Part shown: positions 1 through 6,373 of the stretch, in pieces
Layout of the letters: every line of letters begins with the position of its first letter
Position numbering within the stretch: position 1 is the first letter of the stretch
Source: Quisquiliibacterium sp.
GTDB taxonomy: Bacteria; Pseudomonadota; Gammaproteobacteria; Burkholderiales; Burkholderiaceae_E
Assembly (NCBI GenBank): GCA_030830765.1
Contig: JAURMJ010000308.1
Location: forward strand, 1 to 8,426
Direction of reading: 5' to 3'
DNA: 8,426 nt
Made by a program: the position numbers and the translations under genes
The notes under the pieces: generated by a model
Database searches by the model: none
Told to the model about the DNA's origin: nothing
Seen by the model: the letters and a program-made list of their open reading frames with translations, nothing else

Positions 1-609
1 CGCGCTCTGCTGGAGCACTGCCGGCGCACCGGCACCTGGATCATCTCGGACGAAGCCTATGGTCGACTGGTCTTTGACGGCAGCCTGCAGGCCCCGTCAA
101 TGCTTGAACTGGCGACACCCGAGGATCGCGTGATCGCCGCAAGCACGTTCTCAAAAGCCTGGCAGATGACCGGATGGCGTCTGGGCTGGCTGGTCGTGCC
201 GCCCAGCCTGCTTGACGACCTGGGCAAGCTGATTGAATTCAACACGTCGTGCGCCCCGATGTTCATTCAACGCGCTGGGCTGGTCGCCGTACGCGAAGGC
301 GAACCGGTTGTCAGGGCCTTTGTCGAGGAACTGGCGAGTCGGCGCGATGCGCTCACCGCAGCACTGACCCAGATTCCAGGGATCGAACTGGCTGCGCCCG
401 ATGGCGCGATGTACGCATTCTTCAGAGTCCAAGGTCAGCAAGACAGCCTGACTCTGGCCAAGGCCCTGGTGAGCGAACGACGGCTGGGGCTTGCGCCCGG
501 CGCAGCCTTCGGCCCCGAAGGGGAAGGGTTCCTGCGCTGGTGCTTCGCCAAGCCGATCGATCAATTGCTTGATGGTGCGGCCCGCCTGGCGGCGCATCTG
601 CGCACCTGA
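1..609 (+). CDS. PLP-dependent aminotransferase, class I/II (5' truncated)
   Basis: This is the C-terminal 202 residues of a fold-type I aminotransferase; frame 1 is open from the first base to a TGA at 607-609. It would transfer an amino group between an amino acid and a 2-oxo acid using pyridoxal phosphate in the cytoplasm. Numbering from the window edge, the SDEAY motif gives Asp17 (pairs with the PLP pyridine nitrogen) and Tyr20, STFSKAW gives the Schiff-base Lys52, and TGWRLGW gives Arg60 (PLP phosphate). Arg179 in LRWCFA is the usual arginine that binds the substrate alpha-carboxylate. Full-length relatives have about 380-400 residues, so roughly half is missing, including the N-terminal PLP-binding loop. 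Substrate specificity (aspartate, alanine, aromatic or other) cannot be read from this part. It converges on rnhA with a 4-base gap. Confidence 0.95.
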   Translation, partial: RALLEHCRRTGTWIISDEAYGRLVFDGSLQAPSMLELATPEDRVIAASTFSKAWQMTGWRLGWLVVPPSLLDDLGKLIEFNTSCAPMFIQRAGLVAVREGEPVVRAFVEELASRRDALTAALTQIPGIELAAPDGAMYAFFRVQGQQDSLTLAKALVSERRLGLAPGAAFGPEGEGFLRWCFAKPIDQLLDGAARLAAHLRT

Positions 610-613
610 ACAC

Positions 614-1102
614 TCAACTGCCCCCAGGACGCCTGACTGAGTCGACCCCTTTATTGGCAAGCAGATCGGCGCGCTCATTCTCCGGATGCCCAGAATGACC
701 GCGCACCCAACGCCAATCAATCTCGTGCTGCGCAACCAGCGCGTCCAGTTCACGCCAGAGATCTTCATTCTTGACAGGTTTTCGATCAGCCGTCTTCCAA
801 CCGCGCGCCTTCCACGAGCGAAGCCATTCTGAAATGCCCTTTTGCACGTACTGCGAATCGGTATGCACCACAACGCGACTCGCACGACGCAGGCTCTGAA
901 GGGCCCGAATCACCGCGGTCAGCTCCATTCTGTTGTTCGTGGTCTGCAACTCGCCACCGAACAATTCCTTTTCGTGCCCGCGCCAGCGCAGCAACGCCCC
1001 CCATCCGCCCGGCCCTGGATTGCCTTTGCAGGCACCGTCGGAGTAAATCTCGATTTCGTCTTGCATGCTTGTGAATCGCGTTGTCTGGGCCGTGATGTTC
1101 AT
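614..1102 (-). CDS. rnhA: Ribonuclease HI
   Basis: RNase HI cleaves the RNA strand of RNA:DNA hybrids (R-loops, primer remnants) using two metal ions. The 162-residue product aligns along its length with E. coli RNase HI. The DEDD catalytic residues are Asp22 ([14 protein letters not shown]), Glu60 (TTNNRMEL), Asp82 (HTDSQYV) and Asp146 (ENERADLLA), with the mobile His136 in [12 protein letters not shown]. The basic handle region ([16 protein letters not shown], about 97-112) is present. The first ATG overlaps the TGA of the upstream methyltransferase as ATGA, suggesting translational coupling. An internal ATG at 1064-1066 would give a 150-residue form that starts where the family usually does, and neither start has a clear Shine-Dalgarno sequence. 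dnaQ, which often neighbours rnhA, is not on its downstream side here. Confidence 0.96.
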   Translation of the reverse strand: MNITAQTTRFTSMQDEIEIYSDGACKGNPGPGGWGALLRWRGHEKELFGGELQTTNNRMELTAVIRALQSLRRASRVVVHTDSQYVQKGISEWLRSWKARGWKTADRKPVKNEDLWRELDALVAQHEIDWRWVRGHSGHPENERADLLANKGVDSVRRPGGS

Positions 1103-1914
1103 TCAAGCGGATCGGCTTTGACTTGCTGCGAGATCTGCGACGAAGCGCGCTGAGCCGCGGGCGCCCCGAGTCGTGCCCCTTTCGTCCGGGTCCGCCACAG
1201 CTTGCCGACCAGCCGCATCGACTGCACCCGCTTGACCGCACTGACCAGATAGACCGCGCCGCAGATTGGCCACCAGCGATCTCCAGCCCGTTCCATGAAA
1301 CCCGTACGATCCAGCCAGCGCTGGCTGCGATACGGCGGTCGAAAACAGCCATATCGCGCCCGCTCCAGCTCAAACCCGAGCAGCTTGAGCCAGTCGCGCA
1401 ACCGCGGGTAGCCGATCAGCCCCTCCCCCTGCGGCAGGAACGCACGCATCGGCCCGAAAGAGACAAGCTGCCGTGCGCCCCACAGACTGACCGGATTGAA
1501 TCCGGTCATGATCAGCCGGCCCTCGGGTCGCAAGACTCGCTCAACCTCTCGCAGCGTCCGGTGCGGATCGTTCGTGTATTCGAGCACGTGAGGCAGCACG
1601 ATCAGATCAATGGACTGCGAATCAAACGGCAACTCGTCGAAACCGGCCAGCCTGACCCGGGATCCGGCACCGAGGCCGCAATCATCGATGCAGGCCAGCA
1701 GCTTGCTGCTCATCCGGTTCGCCCGCAGGCTCTCGAGCTGCGGCAGCCCGCATTGCAGGGCGACGTAGCCGAACAAATCGGCAACGACCAGATCGAACTG
1801 AGCCTGCTCCCACTCAAGCAGATAGCGTCCAGGAGGGGACTGCAGCCACTGCTCCCAGCAAACATCCCCGCTTATAATTTGCCCGCCTTCCACTCGAACG
1901 GTCCCATTTCCCAT
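1099..1914 (-). CDS. YafS-like class I SAM-dependent methyltransferase
   Basis: This is a 271-residue protein with a methyltransferase-11-type core. It resembles E. coli YafS, as recalled, in order and wording: [20 protein letters not shown] (about 92-111), then [17 protein letters not shown] (116-132) and [15 protein letters not shown] (137-151). The position is the same as yafS, between rnhA and divergent gloB. The glycine-rich SAM motif I is not recognisable; the corresponding stretch reads roughly [15 protein letters not shown], and YafS is similarly degenerate there. The substrate is unknown. The C-terminal 40 residues are basic and Ala/Gln/Ser-rich. I place the start at the ATG at 1912-1914, which shares a CATG palindrome with the gloB ATG. 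A GTG at 1891-1893 is possible, and a TTG at 1933-1935 would lie inside gloB. No start has a convincing ribosome-binding site. The 3' end overlaps rnhA by 4 bases. Confidence 0.9.
   Translation of the reverse strand: MGNGTVRVEGGQIISGDVCWEQWLQSPPGRYLLEWEQAQFDLVVADLFGYVALQCGLPQLESLRANRMSSKLLACIDDCGLGAGSRVRLAGFDELPFDSQSIDLIVLPHVLEYTNDPHRTLREVERVLRPEGRLIMTGFNPVSLWGARQLVSFGPMRAFLPQGEGLIGYPRLRDWLKLLGFELERARYGCFRPPYRSQRWLDRTGFMERAGDRWWPICGAVYLVSAVKRVQSMRLVGKLWRTRTKGARLGAPAAQRASSQISQQVKADPLE
1873..1878 (+). promoter_or_regulatory. Candidate gloB -10 box (TATAAT)
   Basis: A perfect TATAAT lies 34 bases before the gloB ATG, in a short AT-rich patch of otherwise GC-rich sequence. The best-spaced -35 position (about 1850-1855, TGCTCC) matches poorly. 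It lies inside the N-terminal coding part of the divergent methyltransferase if that gene starts at 1914. The TTATAA core is self-complementary, so it also reads as TATAAG on the minus strand. Confidence 0.45.
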
Positions 1915-2734
1915 GCAACGCCAGTTCACACCCAAAGCACATCCCTGTGTCAGCGCGATTCCGGCTTTCGACGATAACTACATCTGGCTGATCCGCAAGC
2001 CCGGCTGTGACGCAGTCGCCGTCGTCGACCCCGGTGATCCGGAGCCGGTTGAAGCCGTGCTGCGCGAACAAGGCCTTCGCCTTGCCTACATCTTACTGAC
2101 GCATCACCATGCCGACCATGTCGGTGGGGTGAATCGCTTACGCGAACAGTATGGGTCCTTTGTGTTTGGACCGGCTTTCGAACAGATCGAAGGAATCTCC
2201 CAGCGCTGTGCCGATGGGGATGAAATCGAACTGCCAGAACTGTCGCTGCGACTCCAGGTCATCGAAGTGCCCGGCCATACCAGTGGTCATATCGCCTACT
2301 TCGGGCAGGGATTGGGCGACGATGTGCGTCCGGTTCTTTTTTGTGGCGACACCTTGTTCGCAGGCGGATGCGGCCGTGTCTTCGAGGGAACACCAGGCCA
2401 GATGCTGGAATCGCTTGACCGCCTGGCTGCCCTTCCAGGCCAGACCCTCGTGTACTGCGCGCATGAATACACGCGATCGAACCTGCGTTTTGCGGTTGCA
2501 GTGGAACCAGGCAATGCGCGGCTCCAGGCACGACTTGCCGAAGTGGACGAACAGCGCGAAATCGATGAGCAGACCGTGCCCAGTTCCATCGCAATTGAGC
2601 TGGACACCAATCCTTTCCTGCGGTGCACCGAAGCCGAAGTGGTCAGCACTGCAGCCTCGCGCCTTGGGACTCCTCCAGCAGATCCAACCGCAACCTTCAC
2701 CGCAATCCGTGAATGGAAGAACGTCTTTCGCTGA
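1913..2734 (+). CDS. gloB: Hydroxyacylglutathione hydrolase (glyoxalase II)
   Basis: GloB hydrolyses S-lactoylglutathione to D-lactate and glutathione, the second step of methylglyoxal detoxification in the cytoplasm. The 273-residue product has the metallo-beta-lactamase fold and a complete dinuclear metal site: THHHADH at 63-69 (His64, His66, Asp68, His69), His122 in PGHTSGH, bridging Asp146 in FCGDTLF, and His184 in CAHEYT. The C-terminal HAGH domain is present and ends with the glutathione-contacting REWKN motif (about 267-271). E. coli GloB is about 251 residues; the excess is partly an N-terminal extension of about 12 residues before the conserved AIPAFDDNYIW (15-25). No in-frame ATG/GTG/TTG is closer to that motif, so the 1913 start is kept although no Shine-Dalgarno is visible. 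It is followed by mltD, as in E. coli. Confidence 0.97.
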   Translation: MQRQFTPKAHPCVSAIPAFDDNYIWLIRKPGCDAVAVVDPGDPEPVEAVLREQGLRLAYILLTHHHADHVGGVNRLREQYGSFVFGPAFEQIEGISQRCADGDEIELPELSLRLQVIEVPGHTSGHIAYFGQGLGDDVRPVLFCGDTLFAGGCGRVFEGTPGQMLESLDRLAALPGQTLVYCAHEYTRSNLRFAVAVEPGNARLQARLAEVDEQREIDEQTVPSSIAIELDTNPFLRCTEAEVVSTAASRLGTPPADPTATFTAIREWKNVFR

Positions 2735-2786
2735 CCGACCGGACTTTGCCACAGGCCCCGCCAACCGAGTCTTTCCGCAAAGGGAC

Positions 2787-2815
2787 TTGACCCGTAGACG
2801 AGCCTCTCGTAGCAT
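2787..2815 (+). promoter_or_regulatory. Candidate sigma-70 promoter for mltD
   Basis: TTGACC at 2787-2792 (5 of 6 to the -35 consensus) is followed after exactly 17 bases by TAGCAT at 2810-2815 (4 of 6 to the -10 consensus). It lies in the gloB-mltD intergenic stretch, about 50 bases before the mltD start. A perfect small inverted repeat, ACGAG-CCT-CTCGT (2798-2810), fills the spacer and touches the -10, so it could be a weak operator. That last point is speculative. Confidence 0.5.
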
Positions 2816-2854
2816 GCCAATGGCCTTGTAAAAACGCATAAAAATCAAGGCAAT

Positions 2855-2859
2855 AGGAG
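2855..2859 (+). promoter_or_regulatory. Shine-Dalgarno fixing the TTG start of mltD
   Basis: AGGAG lies 6 bases before the TTG at 2866-2868. With the basic n-region and hydrophobic core that follow directly, it supports TTG as the true start. Confidence 0.75.
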
Positions 2860-2865
2860 CCACCG

Positions 2866-4566
2866 TTGCACCAGTACCGCAGGTTTTCCCCGGTTCGCTC
2901 GGTCATTGCGTTCGTCGTACTTGCGCTGATCGGGCTGTTTTCGGGATGCGCGTCAGTTTCACCGCCTGCTGATACCAGTGCATCGCAAGACGTCACCCCG
3001 ATCTCGCCGATCGATACTGCCGGAACGACACCTGTTGTTGAGTTCAGTTCCGATTTCGCCCCTGATTCAGCACCAAGACCGGACGATACGAATCTGTGGG
3101 ACCGGATCCGCACAGGCTTCGCGATGCCGGATCTCGAGTCACCCCTGGTCGCCGAAAAAGAAAAGTTCTACCTGGCGCGCCGGGACTATCTGAACCGGAT
3201 GTTCGAGCGCAGCGGTCGTTATCTGTTTTATATCGTTGAGGAAATTGAACGACGCGGCATGCCCGCTGAACTGGCACTGCTGCCCTTCGTTGAAAGCGCG
3301 ATGAATCCGACTGCACTCTCCAGTGCTCAGGCTGCCGGCCTTTGGCAATTCATTCCCTCGACCGGTAAGGCCTACGACCTGCAACAGAACTGGTGGGTAG
3401 ACAACAGACGCGATGTCGTCAAATCGACTCAGGCTGCCCTTGATTACCTTCAGAAGATCTATGAGATGCAGGGTAACGACTGGTTTCTTGCCCTGGCGTC
3501 CTACAACTGGGGAGAAGGCGCAGTCGCGAGGGCAGTCAAGAGAAACGAGTCCCGCGGAAAACCGGCTGATTACCTGAACCTGAGGATGCCAGCTGAAACC
3601 CGGCATTACGTTCCCAAGCTGATGGCACTCAAGAACATTATCGTCAATGCGGAACAGCTCGGTGTCGAACTGCCCTTCGTTCCCAATCGCCCCTACTTCG
3701 TCACGATAGAAAAGACGCGCCCGATCGATCTGAAACTCGCTGCGCAGTTTGCCGGGATGACCGAGGAGGAATTCGTCGCACTGAACCCTGCCCATAATCG
3801 CCCGGTTATCGCCGCCAGCAAGAACAATGAAATCCGCCTTCCGGCCGATCGCGTTGATGACTTCACTGAGGCCGTCGAGCGCCATGCCCAGGCTCAGAAG
3901 ACATTTGCAAGCTGGCAGCCATACACCCTGAAACCCGGTGAAAGCATCGAGAGCCTTGCCAAAGAGGCTGGAATCAGCCCGAAGGAGATCCGCCAGGCAA
4001 ACGGAATCCATGCACGGCAGCAGATCCTGGCAGGTACCCGGCTGCTTGCTCCCCACAAGGATGTTGAAGATGAAACTCGTGTTGAGCAGTTCGTCGCACC
4101 GCGCGTCTATGAGCGAGTCGAACGGCCAGCCCGGTATCACACGGTGGGCCGCAAGGAGTCGCTCGCATCCATTGCCCGTCGATACGGCATCTCGGCCTCC
4201 GCGATTGCTGCCTGGAACGGACTGCAAAAAGATGTACAGCGTGGCATGCGTCTGCTCGTGCAGCCAGCATCAACCCAGACCTTGCTGACCAAAGAGGATG
4301 GTCGACGCCAGGTGATTTCGGTCAAGAACCACGGCACGCCGTCTTCGACGGCCGGGGCAAAAGCACCCGTCAAGGCCAAGACAGGCAGCAAGACCAAAGC
4401 CAAAACAAACCCACGGACCAGCCGCAAGTCCAGGCAAGCTGCATCCACTGCAAAACCGAGCGGTGCCCAAGAAAATCGCGGCAACGACAACAAGGCGGGC
4501 GAGCTCCGCACATCGGAGCCGACCCAACGCGGCGAATCCAGCGCCAAGAAGGCGCCGCGAACCTAG
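2866..4566 (+). CDS. mltD: Membrane-bound lytic murein transglycosylase D, LysM-containing lipoprotein
   Basis: MltD cleaves the MurNAc-GlcNAc bond of peptidoglycan to form 1,6-anhydromuropeptides, acting from a lipid anchor in the periplasm. The 566-residue product starts at a TTG with a good ribosome-binding site. It has a lipoprotein signal (RR then hydrophobic 13-25) ending in LFSGC with Cys28; Phe at -3 is slightly off the lipobox consensus. The SLT domain spans about 98-260, with catalytic Glu143 in LPFVESAMNP, then AAGLWQFIPSTG and LALASYNWGEGAV. Two LysM peptidoglycan-binding domains follow (about 350-396 and 424-467). After these comes a tail of about 100 residues, low-complexity and rich in Lys, Ala, Thr, Ser and Arg, not present in E. 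coli MltD (about 452 residues). The stop shares a CTAG with the convergent nitroreductase. Confidence 0.96.
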   Translation: MHQYRRFSPVRSVIAFVVLALIGLFSGCASVSPPADTSASQDVTPISPIDTAGTTPVVEFSSDFAPDSAPRPDDTNLWDRIRTGFAMPDLESPLVAEKEKFYLARRDYLNRMFERSGRYLFYIVEEIERRGMPAELALLPFVESAMNPTALSSAQAAGLWQFIPSTGKAYDLQQNWWVDNRRDVVKSTQAALDYLQKIYEMQGNDWFLALASYNWGEGAVARAVKRNESRGKPADYLNLRMPAETRHYVPKLMALKNIIVNAEQLGVELPFVPNRPYFVTIEKTRPIDLKLAAQFAGMTEEEFVALNPAHNRPVIAASKNNEIRLPADRVDDFTEAVERHAQAQKTFASWQPYTLKPGESIESLAKEAGISPKEIRQANGIHARQQILAGTRLLAPHKDVEDETRVEQFVAPRVYERVERPARYHTVGRKESLASIARRYGISASAIAAWNGLQKDVQRGMRLLVQPASTQTLLTKEDGRRQVISVKNHGTPSSTAGAKAPVKAKTGSKTKAKTNPRTSRKSRQAASTAKPSGAQENRGNDNKAGELRTSEPTQRGESSAKKAPRT

Positions 4567-5276
4567 TTATCCAGCCAGGTCACCGCATCCTCAACCAGTG
4601 CGCGACGCGTGCGGAACTGATTGACCGGGTGAGTCTCGTCCGCAAACCCGAACGAAATTCCACAGACGATGATTCGATCCTGAGCAATGCCAAGCTGCTC
4701 TCGGGCACATTGCGGGAATGCCGCCAATGCGGCCTGCGCGATCGTCGCAACGCCCAGACTCTGGGCTGCCAGCATGAAGTTGGAAACGTAGGCGCCGCAA
4801 TCGACCGCCCCGTAGACGCCCAAGGGAGCATCGGAGGTCACGATAGCCACATGGGGCGCCCCGAAGAAACGGAAGTTTTCCAACCGCTGACGCTCCCCAG
4901 CTTCTCGATCACCGCGTGCAACACCCACCGCTTCGTAAAGCTGGAAACCGCACTCGCGGCGTCGATCCAGGTAAGCACCCCGGTATTCGCCTGGAAACTG
5001 CAGGTCGGGACTGGCCTTGGCGTGACGAACATGCTCGAGCAGCGCAGCTCGATAGCGTTCGGTCGCCTGACCACTGGCGATGGAAAGATGCCAGGGCTGC
5101 GAATTACACCAGGAGGCAGTGCGCTGCGCGATCGTCAGGATTTTCTCGATCGTCTGGCGCGGCACCTGATCGGGCAAATATGCGCGACAGCTGTATCGCG
5201 CATTGAGCAGGCTCTCAAGCACGCTTGAGGCCTGCGCTGAACCATGGTCTGCCGTCTCCGGCACTGCATTCGTCAC
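4563..5276 (-). CDS. Nitroreductase family FMN-dependent oxidoreductase
   Basis: This 237-residue protein of the nitroreductase superfamily probably binds FMN and takes electrons from NAD(P)H as a cytoplasmic dimer. FMN-site features are RYSCRAYLPDQVP (27-39, the family's R-S-R-F/Y pattern), WCNSQPWHL with Asn58 (56-64), GAYVSNFMLAAQSLGVATI (161-179), and ICGISFGFAD followed by NQFRTRR (203-225). The wording is closest to the PnbA/NfnB-like nitroarene reductase group, but members also reduce quinones, enones and other electrophiles, so the substrate is unresolved. The GTG start at 5274-5276 follows AGGAG at a 6-base spacing. The overlapping ATG one frame away runs straight into TGA. It is divergent from the downstream dehydrogenase and convergent with mltD; no operon partner is visible. 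Confidence 0.93.
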   Translation of the reverse strand: MTNAVPETADHGSAQASSVLESLLNARYSCRAYLPDQVPRQTIEKILTIAQRTASWCNSQPWHLSIASGQATERYRAALLEHVRHAKASPDLQFPGEYRGAYLDRRRECGFQLYEAVGVARGDREAGERQRLENFRFFGAPHVAIVTSDAPLGVYGAVDCGAYVSNFMLAAQSLGVATIAQAALAAFPQCAREQLGIAQDRIIVCGISFGFADETHPVNQFRTRRALVEDAVTWLDN

Positions 5277-5282
5277 ATTGTT

Positions 5283-5287
5283 CTCCT
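5283..5287 (-). promoter_or_regulatory. Shine-Dalgarno fixing the GTG start of the nitroreductase
   Basis: On the minus strand AGGAG (inside ACAGGAGAA) lies 6 bases before the GTG at 5274-5276, which decides the start codon. Confidence 0.75.
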
Positions 5288-5366
5288 GTCACAGGTCATG
5301 CCGTCTGTTGCCTTCGAGGCCAGCGCACCGTCAAGGCATCGTTCGCGCGCTATGTTAACTTGCAGC

Positions 5367-5382
5367 GCCCGCTCACGCGGGC
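5367..5382. repeat. Short perfect inverted repeat between nitroreductase and dehydrogenase genes
   Basis: GCCCGC-TCAC-GCGGGC forms a 6-base perfect stem with a 4-base loop, near the middle of the 185-base divergent intergenic region. No T-run follows on either strand, so it is not a typical terminator. It could be an operator or chance in GC-rich DNA. In the same region TATAAA at 5439-5444 could be a -10 box for the plus-strand gene, but no good -35 is seen. Confidence 0.35.
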
Positions 5383-5461
5383 CAAGCTGGAGGTCGATCT
5401 GCATTCGCGGCAACGTCGATCCCGTTTCCTCAAAGTCATATAAAACACCCTGGAGCAAGCA

Positions 5462-6373
5462 ATGTCGAAAATCGGATTCATTGGCCTGGGCCGAATGGGC
5501 AGGCCAATGGCCTCAAACCTGCAGCGCAAAGGCTTTGATCTGCTGGTTCATGACCTGAACGCAGCTTCTGTCGAGGCGCTCGTTGAACTCGGTGCAGCGG
5601 CCGCCCGCGGACCGGCCGACATTGCGGCGCAATGCGATCTGATCTTCACAATGCTGCCAGCCACTCAGGATGTCGAACAGGTGGTCCTGGGCCCTGCTGG
5701 TCTGACAGTCAATGCACGACCCGCTACCGTGATTGTCGACATGAGTACGATTGACCCGAAAGGCACCGATCGGATTGCCGCAGGTGTCAAGGCGGCCGGT
5801 ATGTCCATGGTCGATGCACCGGTCGGCCGGCTTGCTTCGCATGCTGATCGCGGCGAATGCCTGTTCATGGTTGGTGCCAGCGCCACGGACTTCGCTCGCA
5901 TCCGTCCGATGCTTGAGGCCATGGGTACGACCATCCATCACTGTGGAGAGGTTGGTACGGGCACCCGCACGAAACTCGTCAATAATTATCTGGCGGTTGT
6001 CTCCTGCCAACTGAATGCCGAGGCCCTGGCACTATCGCAAAGCTTTGGTCTATCGCTGGAAAAAACGCTGGAGGTGATCCACGGCACGACAGCGACCAAC
6101 GGTCAACTGAAGATCGCCTGGCCGACCAAAGTGCTCGTCGATGACATCGAACCAGGCTTTGCGATCGATCTTGCGCACAAGGATCTGTCGCTGATTGTTG
6201 CAGCTGCCAATGACAACGGCGTCCCGGTCCCGGTCGCCGCTGCGGCGCGCGAAGCTTACAACATGGCTCGAGCAGCCAGTTTCGGCCGCAAGGACTTCTC
6301 CGCGATGGTCGATGTTTTGTGCGAGCTGGCAAGCATCGAAAAACCGCGGCTGCCCAACAAGCAACCAAACTAA
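5462..6373 (+). CDS. Beta-hydroxyacid dehydrogenase, YihU (sulfolactaldehyde reductase)-like
   Basis: This 303-residue NAD(P)-dependent enzyme of the 3-hydroxyisobutyrate dehydrogenase family probably interconverts a small acid-aldehyde or semialdehyde and its hydroxyacid. The Rossmann motif GFIGLGRMGRPMASNL is at 5-20; Asp31, after the second strand (LLVHD), favours NAD over NADP. The catalytic lysine is Lys171 in TKLVNNY, and the C-terminal IDLAHKDL (235-242) is intact. The substrate loop reads DAPVGRLAS (118-126). Classical members have a PVSGG-type motif here, whereas E. coli YihU has PVGR with Arg123, and this protein has Arg123 at the same number as I recall it. WPTKVL and the SFGRKDFSA segment also match YihU better. 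GGAG at 5452-5455 sits 6 bases before the ATG. No other sulfoquinovose-pathway genes are in view, so the substrate is a hypothesis. Confidence 0.92.
   Translation: MSKIGFIGLGRMGRPMASNLQRKGFDLLVHDLNAASVEALVELGAAAARGPADIAAQCDLIFTMLPATQDVEQVVLGPAGLTVNARPATVIVDMSTIDPKGTDRIAAGVKAAGMSMVDAPVGRLASHADRGECLFMVGASATDFARIRPMLEAMGTTIHHCGEVGTGTRTKLVNNYLAVVSCQLNAEALALSQSFGLSLEKTLEVIHGTTATNGQLKIAWPTKVLVDDIEPGFAIDLAHKDLSLIVAAANDNGVPVPVAAAAREAYNMARAASFGRKDFSAMVDVLCELASIEKPRLPNKQPN

Noticed and set aside
574..606. GGTGCG / CGCACC arms near the aminotransferase 3' end as a terminator
   Set aside because: The arms are 6 bases with a 21-base loop, lie inside the coding region and have no T-run; a competing smaller hairpin (592-603) exists. 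Too weak to call.
151..885. Minus-strand open frame (244 codons) across the aminotransferase and rnhA
   Set aside because: It overlaps two well-supported genes in the wrong frames and has no recognisable motif.
1123..1977. Plus-strand open frame (284 codons) opposite the methyltransferase
   Set aside because: The translation is Arg/Gln/Pro-rich without domains, while the opposite strand encodes a conserved YafS-like protein in conserved context.
2138..2863. Minus-strand open frame (241 codons) opposite gloB
   Set aside because: It is a shadow of gloB, whose full metal-binding motif set is on the plus strand; the product has no family features.
3139..4227. Long minus-strand open frame (362 codons) opposite mltD
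   Set aside because: It is antisense to a clearly recognised lytic transglycosylase and LysM gene, shows no family motif, and fits the long spurious frames expected in GC-rich DNA.
4360..4450. AAG/GCC/AAA-rich stretch as a tandem repeat element
   Set aside because: It is codon-level low complexity coding for the Lys/Ala/Thr-rich MltD tail, without a fixed repeat unit.
5367..5382. GC-rich hairpin as an intrinsic terminator
   Set aside because: It lies between the starts of two divergent genes and has no T-run on either side, so termination is unlikely.
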